Assembly (NCBI RefSeq): GCF_002151125.1
Contig: NZ_MDJZ01000015.1
Coordinates: forward strand, 275,262-339,261
Source: Clavibacter michiganensis
Lineage (GTDB): Bacteria; Actinomycetota; Actinomycetes; Actinomycetales; Microbacteriaceae
Direction: 5' to 3'
DNA length: 64,000 nt
Under the pieces are notes generated by a model. The model was not told where the DNA came from. It saw only the letters and a program-made list of their open reading frames with translations, and did no database searches. The translations under genes were made by a program, and so were the position numbers. Positions within the stretch are counted from its first letter, which is position 1, and every line of letters begins with the position of its first letter. Positions 52,219-61,410 of the stretch are shown here, piece after piece.

Positions 52219-52920
52219 TCAGCGCGCGGCGAGCCCGTCCAGGTAGGCCATGACCTCGTCGTGGCCGGCGGCGAGGTCCGTCACGACGACGGCCGCGTGA
52301 GCGTCTGGCGCCCGCAGCTGCTCGACGTCGTAGGCGCCCGTCGCCACCGCGACGAACGGGAAGCCCGCGGCCTCGGCCGCGACGCCGTCCGCGGGGGTGT
52401 CGCCGATGATCACGACGGTCGCGCCCTCGAGCGCCTCCGCGGCGCGGCGCGTGAGGTCGCTGCGGACCCGTGCCTCGTGCCCGAAGAACGACGCGTCCCA
52501 GTCGAAGAGGGCGACGTCGAGACCGGCGCCGTCGAGCTTGTAGCGGGCGCGGAGCGGCGAGTTGCCGGTGAGCAGCGCGTTGACCCAGCCGCGTCCGGCG
52601 ACGTCGGCGACGAGGCGGGGGACGCCGACCGGCACCTCGCGACGCCCGGCGCCGTAGTGCTCGACGCGCGACATGCCCTCGAGCTCCTCCCGGACGGCCC
52701 CGTGCAGGGACGCAGGCAGGCCGTACAGGTCGAGCATCTCCCAGATGATCTGCCCGTCCGTCTTCCCGTGCGCGTGGACGCTGCGGTCCTCCAGCGCCTC
52801 GCCCGCCGCGAGCTCGATCGCCCGGTGGTACATGCCTCCGGCGCGGGGTCCGTTGAGCAGGAGCGTGCCGTCGACGTCCCAGAGGACGTGCAGGGGCCGG
52901 GGCGAGGAGGCGTCGGTCAT
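52219..52920 (-). CDS. HAD-superfamily hydrolase
   Basis: Phosphatase-like protein of 233 aa. Motif I VLWDVDGTLL (nucleophile Asp near residue 14), motif II LLTGNSP near 116 and the acidic motif VVIIGDTPADGVAA near 172 are present. A helical cap lies between motifs I and II. It resembles phosphoglycolate-phosphatase-type enzymes but the substrate cannot be read. The ATG has CAGGAT 6 nt upstream. Divergent from hemW. Confidence 0.87.
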   Translation of the reverse strand: MTDASSPRPLHVLWDVDGTLLLNGPRAGGMYHRAIELAAGEALEDRSVHAHGKTDGQIIWEMLDLYGLPASLHGAVREELEGMSRVEHYGAGRREVPVGVPRLVADVAGRGWVNALLTGNSPLRARYKLDGAGLDVALFDWDASFFGHEARVRSDLTRRAAEALEGATVVIIGDTPADGVAAEAAGFPFVAVATGAYDVEQLRAPDAHAAVVVTDLAAGHDEVMAYLDGLAAR

Positions 52921-52999
52921 GCCCCCATCCTGCCGGAGCACGGGGCCGGCCCCGACGGCGGCGCACGGGGACGCTGCCCGCGCGGGGGATGATGGACGG

Positions 53000-54223
53000 A
53001 TGCCGTCCGCCCTGCCCCTCGCCGATCCCGCCCCCGCCGACGGCCTGCTCCCCGCCTCCGCGGCCGACGGCGCCGGGTCCCGGGCGTTCGGCGTCTACCT
53101 GCACGTCCCGTTCTGCCGCGTCCGCTGCGGCTACTGCGACTTCAACACGTACACGGCGCCCGAGCTCCGCGGCGTGAAGCAGTCCGACTACGCGTCGCAG
53201 GCCGTGCAGGAGGTGCGCTTCGCCGGATCCGCGCTCCGCGACTCCGGCGTGCCCGCGCGCCCCGCGTCCACCGTCTTCCTCGGCGGCGGCACACCGACGC
53301 TCCTGCCCGTGGAGGACCTCGTCCGGATGCTCGACGCCGTGCGCGACGCCTTCGGGCTCGCCGACGGCGCCGAGGTCACGACCGAGGCCAACCCCGACAG
53401 CGTCGACGACGCCTACCTCGCCGCCCTCGCGGCCGGCGGCTTCACGCGGGTGTCCTTCGGCATGCAGTCCGCCGTGCCCCGCGTGCTCGCGACGCTCGAG
53501 CGCACGCACGACCCCGCCCGCATCGCCCCCGTGGTCCGCGGCGCCCGCGCGGCCGGCCTCGAGGTGAGCCTCGACCTCATCTACGGCACGCCGGGGGAGA
53601 CCATCGACGACTGGCGCGCCTCGCTCGAGCAGGCGATCGGGGAGCAGCCCGACCACCTCTCCGCGTACGCGCTCATCGTCGAGCCGGGCACGAAGCTCGC
53701 GCGGCAGATCCGCCGCGGCGAGGTGCCGGAGCCCGACGAGGACATGCAGGCCGACATGTACGAGCTCGCCGACCGCATGCTCGGCGAGGCCGGCTACGAG
53801 TGGTACGAGGTGAGCAACTGGGCCCGCGACGGGCGTCGCAGCCGCCACAACCTCGCCTACTGGCAGGGCCACGACTGGTGGGGCGTCGGCCCCGGCGCGC
53901 ACAGCCACGTCGGCGGGGTCCGCTGGTGGAACGTCAAGCACCCGGCCGCGTACGCCGACCGCGTGCTCGCGGGGGCCTCCCCGGGAGCCGGCCGCGAGTC
54001 GCTCGACGACGCGACGCGCGAGGTGGAGCGCGTGCTCCTCGGCGCGCGCATCCGCGACGGCCTCGCGATCCCGACGCTCGCCGCGGAGGGCCGCCGGCAG
54101 GTCGCGGGCCTCATCGCGGACGGCCTGGTGGATCCCCGCGCCGCCCTGTCCGGCACGCTCGTGCTCACGCTGCAGGGACGCCTGCTGGCCGACGCCGTCG
54201 TGCGGCGGCTGCTCGAGGACTAG
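53000..54223 (+). CDS. hemW: Radical SAM protein HemW
   Basis: Protein of 407 aa in the coproporphyrinogen III oxidase-like (HemN) group. The radical SAM cluster CRVRCGYC is near residues 37-44, in HVPFCRVRCGYCDFNTYT; VFLGGGTPTLL is near 90. The CPO-type second Cys motif needed for oxidase chemistry is absent, as in HemW, which is a heme chaperone. The homologous start begins MPSALPLADP. It is 12 bp from the VOC gene stop on the other strand. Confidence 0.92.
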   Translation: MPSALPLADPAPADGLLPASAADGAGSRAFGVYLHVPFCRVRCGYCDFNTYTAPELRGVKQSDYASQAVQEVRFAGSALRDSGVPARPASTVFLGGGTPTLLPVEDLVRMLDAVRDAFGLADGAEVTTEANPDSVDDAYLAALAAGGFTRVSFGMQSAVPRVLATLERTHDPARIAPVVRGARAAGLEVSLDLIYGTPGETIDDWRASLEQAIGEQPDHLSAYALIVEPGTKLARQIRRGEVPEPDEDMQADMYELADRMLGEAGYEWYEVSNWARDGRRSRHNLAYWQGHDWWGVGPGAHSHVGGVRWWNVKHPAAYADRVLAGASPGAGRESLDDATREVERVLLGARIRDGLAIPTLAAEGRRQVAGLIADGLVDPRAALSGTLVLTLQGRLLADAVVRRLLED

Positions 54224-54235
54224 GCCGCCCGGTCG

Positions 54236-54649
54236 TCAGAGGACGACGGCGCCCACGTCGTCGCCCGCCTCGCGCTCGAGGTCGCTGCGCTCGACGCAGA
54301 ACTCGTTGCCCTCGGGATCCGCGAGCACGACCCAGCCGCTCCCGTCCGCGTTCCGCCGGTCGGCGACGAGGGCGGCGCCGAGCGCGAGCACTCGCTCGAC
54401 CTCCTCGTCGCGCGTCCGGTCGTCGGGCGCGAGGTCGAGGTGGACGCGGTTCTTGCCGGCCGTGGGCGCGTCGGAGCGCTGCAGGATGATGCCGAGCCCC
54501 GAGACGGGATCGCCGAGCCACGCGGCGTCCTCGCCGGGGCGGTTCGGCTCGTCCGGGTCCTCCTCGAACCCGGTGACGGCCGCCCAGAAGAGCGAGAGCG
54601 CATGGGGGTCCCGGCAGTCGACGGCGACGTGCCGGATCCGCGCGCTCAT
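54236..54649 (-). CDS. VOC-family (glyoxalase/bleomycin-resistance-like) protein
   Basis: Protein of 137 aa with paired beta-alpha-beta modules: IRHVAVDCRDPHALSLFWAAVTG and NRVHLDLAPDDRTRDEEVERVLALG, ending PEGNEFCVE near residue 116, a typical VOC C-terminal motif. The histidine and glutamate metal ligands look present. The substrate is unknown; antibiotic-binding or dioxygenase roles are both known for the superfamily. It is 10 bp downstream of the DUF4870 gene, likely cotranscribed. Confidence 0.82.
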   Translation of the reverse strand: MSARIRHVAVDCRDPHALSLFWAAVTGFEEDPDEPNRPGEDAAWLGDPVSGLGIILQRSDAPTAGKNRVHLDLAPDDRTRDEEVERVLALGAALVADRRNADGSGWVVLADPEGNEFCVERSDLEREAGDDVGAVVL

Positions 54650-54659
54650 CGGCGACCGC

Positions 54660-55055
54660 CTACTTGATCCACCGGATGTTGAGCGGGTAGCGGTACGGCC
54701 GGCCGGCCTGGACGCGCGTGCCGCCGATGATCGCGAACACGATGTTGACGACGACGACCGCGAAGATCACGAGGCCGAGGAGCAGGGCGATGATGACGCC
54801 GAGCAGGGGGATCACCCCGAAGACCACCTGCAGCACGTTGAGGATCACGAGCGCGCCGACCACGTTGATGGTCCAGTTCGTCGCCTCCTTGCCCTCCTGG
54901 TCGGTGAACCGGCCGCGTTCGCGGAACACGAGCCAGACGATGAACGACGGCACGAGGAGGATCGCGAGGAAGTGCGTGAGCGACGCCCAGAGGCGGTCCT
55001 CGCTCGGGGTGAGCGGCGTCGGCGCGCCGTACGGGTGGGGGTCGGGTGCGGACAT
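54660..55055 (-). CDS. DUF4870 membrane protein
   Basis: Protein of 131 aa, with three to four hydrophobic segments: LTHFLAILLVPSFIVWLVFRERGRF, then EATNWTINVVGALVIL and a long valine/isoleucine stretch. The ATNW and FREER-like blocks are typical of DUF4870 (Tic20-like) proteins. Function unknown. Confidence 0.87.
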   Translation of the reverse strand: MSAPDPHPYGAPTPLTPSEDRLWASLTHFLAILLVPSFIVWLVFRERGRFTDQEGKEATNWTINVVGALVILNVLQVVFGVIPLLGVIIALLLGLVIFAVVVVNIVFAIIGGTRVQAGRPYRYPLNIRWIK

Positions 55056-55197
55056 CGCGGGGAGCCTCTCGGTGCGCGGCGGCCGACGGTACGGCGGTCC
55101 GCCGATGGATCACGGGTGGAGCCTGGCAGCACCGGGCCCATCCACGGTACCGCCGACGACGCGCGACCGGCAACGCCGAGCACGCCCGGACCCGCGG

Positions 55198-55229
55198 TAC
55201 GATTGGCAGTCCAGACCCACGAGTGCCAG
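55198..55229 (+). promoter_or_regulatory. CIRCE operator and -10 of hrcA
   Basis: A -10 candidate TACGAT (55198-55203) is followed at once by TTGGCAGTC-N9-GAGTGCCAG (55203-55229). This matches the CIRCE consensus TTAGCACTC-N9-GAGTGCTAA at 14 of 18 arm positions. It covers the transcript start and ends next to the ribosome binding site, so HrcA should repress its own operon. Confidence 0.82.
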
Positions 55230-55241
55230 GAGGGAGCCGCC

Positions 55242-56264
55242 ATGGTCTCGGAACGCGGACTCGACGTCCTCCGGGTGATCGTGCAGGACTACGTGTCCTC
55301 GCGGGAGCCCGTGGGCTCCAAGTCCATCGTCGAGCGCCACGCCTTCGGCGTCTCGGCCGCCACCATCCGCAACGACATGGCCCTCCTCGAGGAGGAGGAG
55401 CTGATCGCCGCCCCGCACACCTCGTCCGGCCGCGTGCCGACCGACAAGGGCTACCGCCTCTTCGTCGACCAGCTGGCCGACGTGCGCCCCCTCACTCCCG
55501 CGCAGCGCCAGGCCATCCACGTGTTCCTCGGCGAGTCGGTCGACCTCGACGACGTGCTCGCCCGCACCGTCCGCCTCCTCGCGCAGCTCACCAACCAGGT
55601 CGCGCTCGTGCAGTACCCGTCGCTCGCCACCAGCCACGTGAAGCACGTCGAGCTCGTGGCGCTCTCGACCACGCGCGTGCTCACGGTGCTCATCACCGAC
55701 ACGGGCCGCGTCGAGCAGCGCGTCGTCGAGCTGGCGGGCGACCCGGACGACGCGTTCCTCGCGGTCATGCGCACCCGGATCAACCGGGCCGTCGGCGGGC
55801 TGGGCCTCGCGGAGGCGGCGACCCGGCTCGAGACGCTGTCCGACGAGGTCGAGCCGGCGCAGCGCGCCGCGGCGTCCGTCCTCGCCGGCACGCTCGTGGA
55901 GCAGGTGCTCGCCAACCGGCAGGAGCGGCTGCTCCTGGCGGGATCCGCGAACCTCGCCCGCACCGAGCGCGACTTCCCGGGCAGCATCTCGCCCGTCCTC
56001 GAGGCCATCGAGGAGCAGGTGGTGCTGCTGCGCCTGCTCGGCGAGATGGAGGCCGACCAGCACGGCGTCTCGGTGAGCATCGGCCGGGAGAACGCCCCGT
56101 TCGGCCTCGGCGAGACGAGCGTGCTCACCAGCGGCTACAGCTCGTCCGGCGGCGTGCTCGCGCGCCTCGGCGTGCTGGGGCCGACCCGCATGGACTACTC
56201 CACCAACATGGCGTCGGTGCGCGCGGTCGCGCGCTACCTCTCCCGCCTGCTCGAGGAGCGGTGA
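55242..56264 (+). CDS. hrcA: Heat-inducible transcriptional repressor HrcA
   Basis: Winged-helix repressor of 340 aa. The N-terminal DNA-binding part is RGLDVLRVIVQDYVSSREPVGSKSIVERHAFGVSAATIRNDMALLEEE (about residues 5-52), followed by SSGRVPTDKGYRLFVD and a C-terminal GAF-like domain ending GVLGPTRMDYSTNMASVRAVARYLS. It binds CIRCE and its activity depends on the chaperone pool. A CIRCE site overlaps its own promoter. A strong CAGGAGGGAG ribosome binding site precedes the ATG. dnaJ follows after 60 bp. Confidence 0.97.
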   Translation: MVSERGLDVLRVIVQDYVSSREPVGSKSIVERHAFGVSAATIRNDMALLEEEELIAAPHTSSGRVPTDKGYRLFVDQLADVRPLTPAQRQAIHVFLGESVDLDDVLARTVRLLAQLTNQVALVQYPSLATSHVKHVELVALSTTRVLTVLITDTGRVEQRVVELAGDPDDAFLAVMRTRINRAVGGLGLAEAATRLETLSDEVEPAQRAAASVLAGTLVEQVLANRQERLLLAGSANLARTERDFPGSISPVLEAIEEQVVLLRLLGEMEADQHGVSVSIGRENAPFGLGETSVLTSGYSSSGGVLARLGVLGPTRMDYSTNMASVRAVARYLSRLLEER

Positions 56265-56324
56265 CGGCCCCGCGCCGGCGCACCGCCCCTGATCCCCACG
56301 ACCATCACCACCGAAGGGCCCGAC

Positions 56325-57440
56325 GTGGCTGACCACTACGAAGTACTCGGCGTGAGCCGCGAGGCGACGCCAGAGGAGATCAAGAAGGCGTACCGCAAGC
56401 AGGCGCGCCAGCTCCACCCGGACGTCAACGACGCCCCCGACGCCGCCGAGCGGTTCAAGCTCGTGACGCACGCGTACGACGTGCTGTCGGATCCCCAGCA
56501 GCGCCAGCAGTACGACCTCGGCCCGCAGGCCGGGTTCGGCGGGGGCGGCGGCCAGGGCTTCGGCGGGTTCGGCGACATCTTCGAGACGTTCTTCGGCGGC
56601 CAGCAGGGCGGCGGCGGACGCGGCCCCCGGTCCCGCCAGGAGCGCGGCCAGGACGCCCTCCTCCGCGTGGAGGTCGAGCTCGAGGAGGTCATCTTCGGCG
56701 TGCACCGCGACCTCGAGGTCGACACGGCGGTCGTGTGCGACACGTGCCACGGATCCTGCGCGCAGCCGGGCACGAGCGCCGTCACGTGCGACATCTGCCG
56801 CGGATCCGGCAGCATCCAGCGCCAGGTCCGCTCGCTCCTCGGCAACGTCATGACGTCGAGCCCCTGCGGCACCTGCCGCGGCTACGGCACCGTCATCCCG
56901 CACCCGTGCCCCACCTGCCAGGGTCAGGGCCGCGTCCGCGCGCGTCGCACCGTGCCGGTCGACATCCCGGCCGGCGTCGACACGGGCCTGCGCCTCCAGA
57001 TGCCGGGCTCCGGAGAGGTCGGCCCCGCGGGCGGCCCGAACGGCGACCTGTACCTCGAGATCAAGGTCAAGCACCACGAGGTCTTCAGCCGCAACGGCGA
57101 CGACCTCCTCGCGACCGTCGAGGTGAGCATGGTCGACGCGATCCTCGGCAGCGACGCGCACATCGAGGCCCTCGACGGCGACGTCGACCTAGAGCTCCGC
57201 CCCGGCATCCAGAGCGCCGAGATCATCACGGTCCGCGGTCGCGGCGTCACCAAGCTCCGCGGCTCCGGGCGCGGCGACCTCAAGATCGGGATCCAGGTGG
57301 TCACGCCGCAGAAGCTCGACCACAAGGAGCGCGACCTCATCCAGCAGTTCGCGCGTCGCAACAAGGCGCCGGCCCCGCACCTGGCGCACTTCCAGCAGGG
57401 CCTCTTCCAGAAGCTCCGCGACCGCTTCCTCAACGTCTGA
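56325..57440 (+). CDS. dnaJ2: Chaperone protein DnaJ (second copy type)
   Basis: Co-chaperone of 371 aa. The J-domain has HPD at residues 31-33, a G/F region follows (75-105), and the zinc-finger domain has four CxxC modules from about 145 to 215 ([32 protein letters not shown]); the first module ends with Cys instead of Gly. Two C-terminal substrate domains follow. Full-length type I DnaJ paired with hrcA rather than with dnaK, the usual actinobacterial DnaJ2 place. GTG start with GAAGGG upstream. Confidence 0.94.
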   Translation: MADHYEVLGVSREATPEEIKKAYRKQARQLHPDVNDAPDAAERFKLVTHAYDVLSDPQQRQQYDLGPQAGFGGGGGQGFGGFGDIFETFFGGQQGGGGRGPRSRQERGQDALLRVEVELEEVIFGVHRDLEVDTAVVCDTCHGSCAQPGTSAVTCDICRGSGSIQRQVRSLLGNVMTSSPCGTCRGYGTVIPHPCPTCQGQGRVRARRTVPVDIPAGVDTGLRLQMPGSGEVGPAGGPNGDLYLEIKVKHHEVFSRNGDDLLATVEVSMVDAILGSDAHIEALDGDVDLELRPGIQSAEIITVRGRGVTKLRGSGRGDLKIGIQVVTPQKLDHKERDLIQQFARRNKAPAPHLAHFQQGLFQKLRDRFLNV

Positions 57441-57442
57441 CC

Positions 57443-58195
57443 GTGGCGCACTTCTACCTGGCCGACGACATCGGCGCCAGCGACCTCGCTGTCGACCGCG
57501 TCATCGTGCTCACCGGGCAGGAGGCGCGGCACGCCGTGACGGTGAGCCGCGTCCGCGCGGGCGAGGCGCTCCTCGTCGGCGACGGACGCGGCACCGTCGC
57601 GTCGTGCACCGTGACGTCGGCGGAGGCGCAGCGCCTGGAGCTCCACGTCGGCTCCGTCGAGGCGCACCCGGAGCCGTCCCCGCGGATCGTCCTCGTGCAG
57701 GCGCTCGCCAAGGGCGACCGCGACGAGCTCGCCGTGCAGGCCGCCACCGAGCTGGGCGTCGACGCCGTGATCCCGTGGCAGGCGCAGCGCTCCGTCTCCC
57801 GCTGGGAGGGCCAGAAGGTCGCCAAGGGCCGGGACCGCTGGCGGGCGATCGTCCGCGAGGCCGTGAAGCAGTCCATCCGGCCGCGCGTGCCCGGTGTGGA
57901 GGAGCTCGCGACGACGAGGGACCTCGTCCGCATGGCCGCGACCGCCCGCGTGCTCGTGCTCGACCCCACGGCGGACGCACGGCTCTCGCGGCTCGACCTG
58001 GCGACGGCCGACGGCGCCGCGTCGACCGACGTCCTGCTCGTCGTCGGGCCCGAGGGCGGCATCAGCCCGGCCGAGGTCGAGCAGCTCCGCGCGGCCGGAG
58101 CGATCCCGGTCGCGCTGGGGTCGGGCATCCTCCGCACGTCGACCGCGGGACCGGCCGCGCTCGCGCTCGTCAACGCGGCGCTCGGGCGCTGGTGA
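57443..58195 (+). CDS. rsmE: 16S rRNA m3U1498 methyltransferase
   Basis: SPOUT methyltransferase of 250 aa that modifies U1498 of 16S rRNA. The PUA-like N-terminal domain (HFYLADDI, LTGQEARHAVTVSRVRAGE) and the knot domain LLVVGPEGGISPAEVEQLRAAGAIPVALGSGILRTSTA (about 195-232) are clear. The GTG start lies 2 bp after the dnaJ stop. It is part of the operon-like run to era. Confidence 0.93.
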   Translation: MAHFYLADDIGASDLAVDRVIVLTGQEARHAVTVSRVRAGEALLVGDGRGTVASCTVTSAEAQRLELHVGSVEAHPEPSPRIVLVQALAKGDRDELAVQAATELGVDAVIPWQAQRSVSRWEGQKVAKGRDRWRAIVREAVKQSIRPRVPGVEELATTRDLVRMAATARVLVLDPTADARLSRLDLATADGAASTDVLLVVGPEGGISPAEVEQLRAAGAIPVALGSGILRTSTAGPAALALVNAALGRW

Positions 58196-58211
58196 CGTCG
58201 CGGGTCCCGCG

Positions 58212-58217
58212 TAGGCT
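58212..58217 (+). promoter_or_regulatory. -10 hexamer TAGGCT, predicted leaderless start
   Basis: TAGGCT precedes the ATG at 58224 by 6 nt, suggesting an internal promoter in the hrcA-era run. Confidence 0.5.
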
Positions 58218-58223
58218 GGGCGC

Positions 58224-58583
58224 ATGACCAGCACCGCAGAGCCCACCGTCTTCGAGCGCATCGTCGCGCGCGAGATCCCGGCCGAGATCGTGGCGGAGAC
58301 CGACCGCGTCATCGCCTTCGAGGACATCGCGCCCAAGGCGCCCGTGCACGTGCTCGTGGTGCCGAAGACCGCCGCGTACCGCGACGTCGTCGAGCTCGCC
58401 GCGGGCGACCCGGCGCTCCTCGCGGAGGTCGTCGAGGTCGCATCGCGCATCGGCGCCGAGCGCGCCGACGGCCAGTTCCGCCTCGTCTTCAACACGGGCG
58501 CCGACGCCGGGCAGACCGTCTTCCACGTGCACGCGCACGTGCTCGCCGGCTTCGGCGGCCAGGAGGACCATGTCGGGCTCTGA
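58224..58583 (+). CDS. HIT-family nucleotide-binding protein (HINT type)
   Basis: Small hydrolase/transferase of 119 aa. FERIVAREIPAEIVAETDRVIAFEDIAPKAPVHVLVVPK at the N-terminus and the histidine triad HVHAHVLAGF near residues 103-112. HINT proteins cleave adenosine phosphoramidates. The gene overlaps phoH by 14 bp. Confidence 0.93.
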   Translation: MTSTAEPTVFERIVAREIPAEIVAETDRVIAFEDIAPKAPVHVLVVPKTAAYRDVVELAAGDPALLAEVVEVASRIGAERADGQFRLVFNTGADAGQTVFHVHAHVLAGFGGQEDHVGL

Positions 58584-59619
58584 CCCGCGGGGCGGCGCGT
58601 CCGCGGAGGCGGACCGCGTCGAGCAGACGGCGACCATGGAGGGCGTGCTCATGGTGCGCCTCCTGGGGCCGCAGGACCGGCTGCTCCGGCAGATCGAGCG
58701 CGAGCACCCGGACGTCGACGTCCGGGTCCGCGGCAACGAGATCACGCTCGTCGGCACCCGGGCGGACGTGGCCGCGGCCCGTCGGCTCATCGACGAGGTC
58801 GTGGCGATGGTGGAGGACGGACAGCACGTGGAACCCCAGGAGATCGAGACGAGCGCTCGCCGGCTCGGCGAGGACGACGCGCGGACCCTGTCCGACGTGC
58901 TGAGCGAGGCCATCGTGCAGTCGCGCGGCCGCACCGTCCGCCCGAAGACCGAGGGCCAGAAGCAGTACGTGCAGGCCATCGACGAGAGCACCATCGTGTT
59001 CGGCATCGGCCCCGCGGGCACGGGCAAGACCTACCTCGCGATGGCCAAGGCCGTCCAGGCGCTGCAGCGCAAGGAGGTCGAGCGGATCATCCTCACGCGG
59101 CCCGCCGTCGAGGCGGGGGAGCGGCTCGGCTACCTGCCGGGGTCGCTCACGGACAAGATCGACCCGTACCTCCGCCCGCTGTTCGACGCGCTGAACGAGA
59201 TGATGGACCCCGAGCTGGTGCCGAAGCTCATGGCGTCGAACACCATCGAGGTCGCGCCGCTCGCCTACATGCGCGGGCGCACGCTCAACAACGCCTTCGT
59301 CGTGCTCGACGAGGCGCAGAACACGACGCCCGAGCAGATGAAGATGTTCCTGACCCGCCTCGGCTTCGGCTCGAAGATGGTCGTGACCGGCGACATCACG
59401 CAGGTCGACCTGCCCACGGGATCGAGCGGCCTCCAGCTCGTCACGCGCGTCCTCGAGGGGATGGACGACATCCACTTCTCCCGCCTCACGAGCGACGACG
59501 TCGTGCGGCACACCCTGGTCGGCCGCATCGTGGACGCGTACACGCGCTACGACGCGGAGCGCCAGGCCGCCGACCACCTCCGCGCCGAGCGCCGCACCGC
59601 CCCTGGGAGCACCCGATGA
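58570..59619 (+). CDS. phoH: PhoH-family ATPase/RNA helicase-like protein
   Basis: Protein of 349 aa. An N-terminal KH-like region (about 25-75), then the PhoH P-loop domain with Walker A GPAGTGKT (147-154), [16 protein letters not shown] near 176 and [11 protein letters not shown] near 245 (Walker B). It lies beside ybeY and era, as in most bacteria, which ties it to rRNA maturation and RNA decay. Its ATG lies inside the HIT gene. Confidence 0.95.
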   Translation: MSGSDPRGGASAEADRVEQTATMEGVLMVRLLGPQDRLLRQIEREHPDVDVRVRGNEITLVGTRADVAAARRLIDEVVAMVEDGQHVEPQEIETSARRLGEDDARTLSDVLSEAIVQSRGRTVRPKTEGQKQYVQAIDESTIVFGIGPAGTGKTYLAMAKAVQALQRKEVERIILTRPAVEAGERLGYLPGSLTDKIDPYLRPLFDALNEMMDPELVPKLMASNTIEVAPLAYMRGRTLNNAFVVLDEAQNTTPEQMKMFLTRLGFGSKMVVTGDITQVDLPTGSSGLQLVTRVLEGMDDIHFSRLTSDDVVRHTLVGRIVDAYTRYDAERQAADHLRAERRTAPGSTR

Positions 59620-60077
59620 GCATCGAGATCAACAACGAGTCGGCGATCGAGGTCGACGAGCCGCTCATCCAGCGGCTCGCCACCTACGCGCTCGACACCC
59701 TGCACGTGCACCCCGACGCGGAGCTGGCCATCGTCATGGTGGACGAGGGCGCGATGGAGCAGCTGCACGTGCAGTGGATGGACGAGCCCGGCCCGACGGA
59801 CGTCCTGAGCTTCCCGATGGACGAGCTGCGCCCCGGCACCGAGGACCGGCCGACGCCCGCCGGCCTCCTCGGCGACATCGTCGTGTGCCCGCAGGTCGCC
59901 GCCGAGCAGGCCGTGACGGCGGGGCACTCCACGATGGAGGAGATCCTGCTGCTCACGGCGCACGGGATCCTGCACCTGCTCGGCTTCGACCACGCCGAGC
60001 CCGACGAGGAGCGCGAGATGTTCGGGCTCCAGCGCGACATCCTGATCGGGTTCGCCATGAGCGAGCGCGGTCGCTGA
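59616..60077 (+). CDS. ybeY: Endoribonuclease YbeY
   Basis: Metal-dependent RNase of 153 aa that matures the 3' end of 16S rRNA and takes part in ribosome quality control. The zinc motif [11 protein letters not shown] is near residues 115-125, and [10 protein letters not shown] near 62 is the second conserved block. The start overlaps the phoH stop (ATGA). Confidence 0.96.
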   Translation: MSIEINNESAIEVDEPLIQRLATYALDTLHVHPDAELAIVMVDEGAMEQLHVQWMDEPGPTDVLSFPMDELRPGTEDRPTPAGLLGDIVVCPQVAAEQAVTAGHSTMEEILLLTAHGILHLLGFDHAEPDEEREMFGLQRDILIGFAMSERGR

Positions 60078-60087
60078 CCCGCCGACG

Positions 60088-61410
60088 ATGCTCGCCCTCC
60101 TCCTCCCCGCGTTCCTCCTCGTCGTCCTCGGCGGCCTGTTCGCCGCGTCCGAGTCCGCCATCTCCTCGCTGTCCCGCGCGGACATCCAGGAGCTCGCCCT
60201 CACCTCGCGCGCACGCCGCTCGATGCTCGCCATCTCCACGGACACCGGCGCCTACGTCAACTCGCTGAGCTTCGTGCGCATCGTCGCGGAGACGAGCGCG
60301 GCCGTCCTCGTGACCCTGGCGCTCGCGTACACGATCGACGAGTGGTGGATCACGATGCTCGTGGCCGCCGCGATCATGACGGCCGTCTCCTTCGTGCTGG
60401 TCGGCGCGAGCCCGCGCTCGGTCGGCCGGGTGCACGCCCGCCCGCTGCTGGCCTGGACGGCGCTCATGGTGCGCGTGATCCGCGTCTCCATCGGCCCGGT
60501 CGCCGACGCGCTCGTCGCCCTCGGCAACCGGGTGACGCCCGGCCGCCCCAAGACCGTCGCCACCTTCACCAGCGAGGAGCAGCTGCTCAGCATGGTCGAC
60601 GAGGCCACCGAGCTCGAGGTGCTCGAGGAGGACGACCGCGAGCTCATCCACTCCATCTTCGAGTTCAACGACACGGTCGTGCGCGAGGTGATGATCCCGC
60701 GCACCGACATGGTCGTCGTGGAGCAGACCGTGCACGTCGGATCCGCGCTCGGCGTCTTCCTCTCGCGCGGCATCTCCCGGGCGCCGGTCACCGGTCGCGA
60801 CTCGGACGAGATCGAGGGCGTGCTGTACCTCCGCGACCTCGCGCGCATGGTCTACGAGCGGCCGGAGGAGGCCGAGCGCACGACCGTCGACCAGCTCGCG
60901 CGGCCCGCCGTCTTCGTGCCCGAGTCGCAGAAGGCCGACGCGCTGCTCCGCCAGATGCAGCTCGAGTCCAACCACCTCGCCATGGTCGTGGACGAGTACG
61001 GCGGCATCGCCGGGCTCGTCACGCTCGAGGACCTCATCGAGGAGCTGGTCGGCGACATCAGCGACGAGTACGACCGCGACGTCCCCGAGTACGAGGACCT
61101 GGGGGACGGCGTGTACCGTGTGAGCGCCCGACTCCCGATCGACGAGCTGGGCGACCTGTTCGGGCTGGAGCTCGACGACGACGACGTGGACAGCGCCGGC
61201 GGCCTGCTCGCCAAGACCCTGGGGCGCCTGCCCGAGCGCGGATCCGTCGTGGCCGTCGGCGGGCTCGTCCTCACGGCCGACCGGGTCGAGGGGCGCCGCA
61301 CGCGCGTCAGCACGATCCTCGTCGAGCGCGACCGCGCGGCCGACGCACCCGAGACCCACGAGGCGGCCCCCGCGGGCGCCGCCGCCAGCAGAGGACACGA
61401 CCATGACTGA
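60088..61410 (+). CDS. CNNM/CorC-family membrane protein (hemolysin-like)
   Basis: Protein of 440 aa. An N-terminal DUF21/CNNM domain of four helices (1-140, AASESAISSLSRADIQEL), then two CBS domains (about 195-320, with VMIPRTDMV and MVVDEYGGIAGLVTLEDLIEELVGDI) and a CorC_HlyC C-terminal domain (YRVSARLPIDELGDLFG). Such proteins are linked to magnesium/cobalt efflux. The label hemolysin is historical. It starts 10 bp after ybeY and overlaps era by 8 bp. Confidence 0.92.
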   Translation: MLALLLPAFLLVVLGGLFAASESAISSLSRADIQELALTSRARRSMLAISTDTGAYVNSLSFVRIVAETSAAVLVTLALAYTIDEWWITMLVAAAIMTAVSFVLVGASPRSVGRVHARPLLAWTALMVRVIRVSIGPVADALVALGNRVTPGRPKTVATFTSEEQLLSMVDEATELEVLEEDDRELIHSIFEFNDTVVREVMIPRTDMVVVEQTVHVGSALGVFLSRGISRAPVTGRDSDEIEGVLYLRDLARMVYERPEEAERTTVDQLARPAVFVPESQKADALLRQMQLESNHLAMVVDEYGGIAGLVTLEDLIEELVGDISDEYDRDVPEYEDLGDGVYRVSARLPIDELGDLFGLELDDDDVDSAGGLLAKTLGRLPERGSVVAVGGLVLTADRVEGRRTRVSTILVERDRAADAPETHEAAPAGAAASRGHDHD

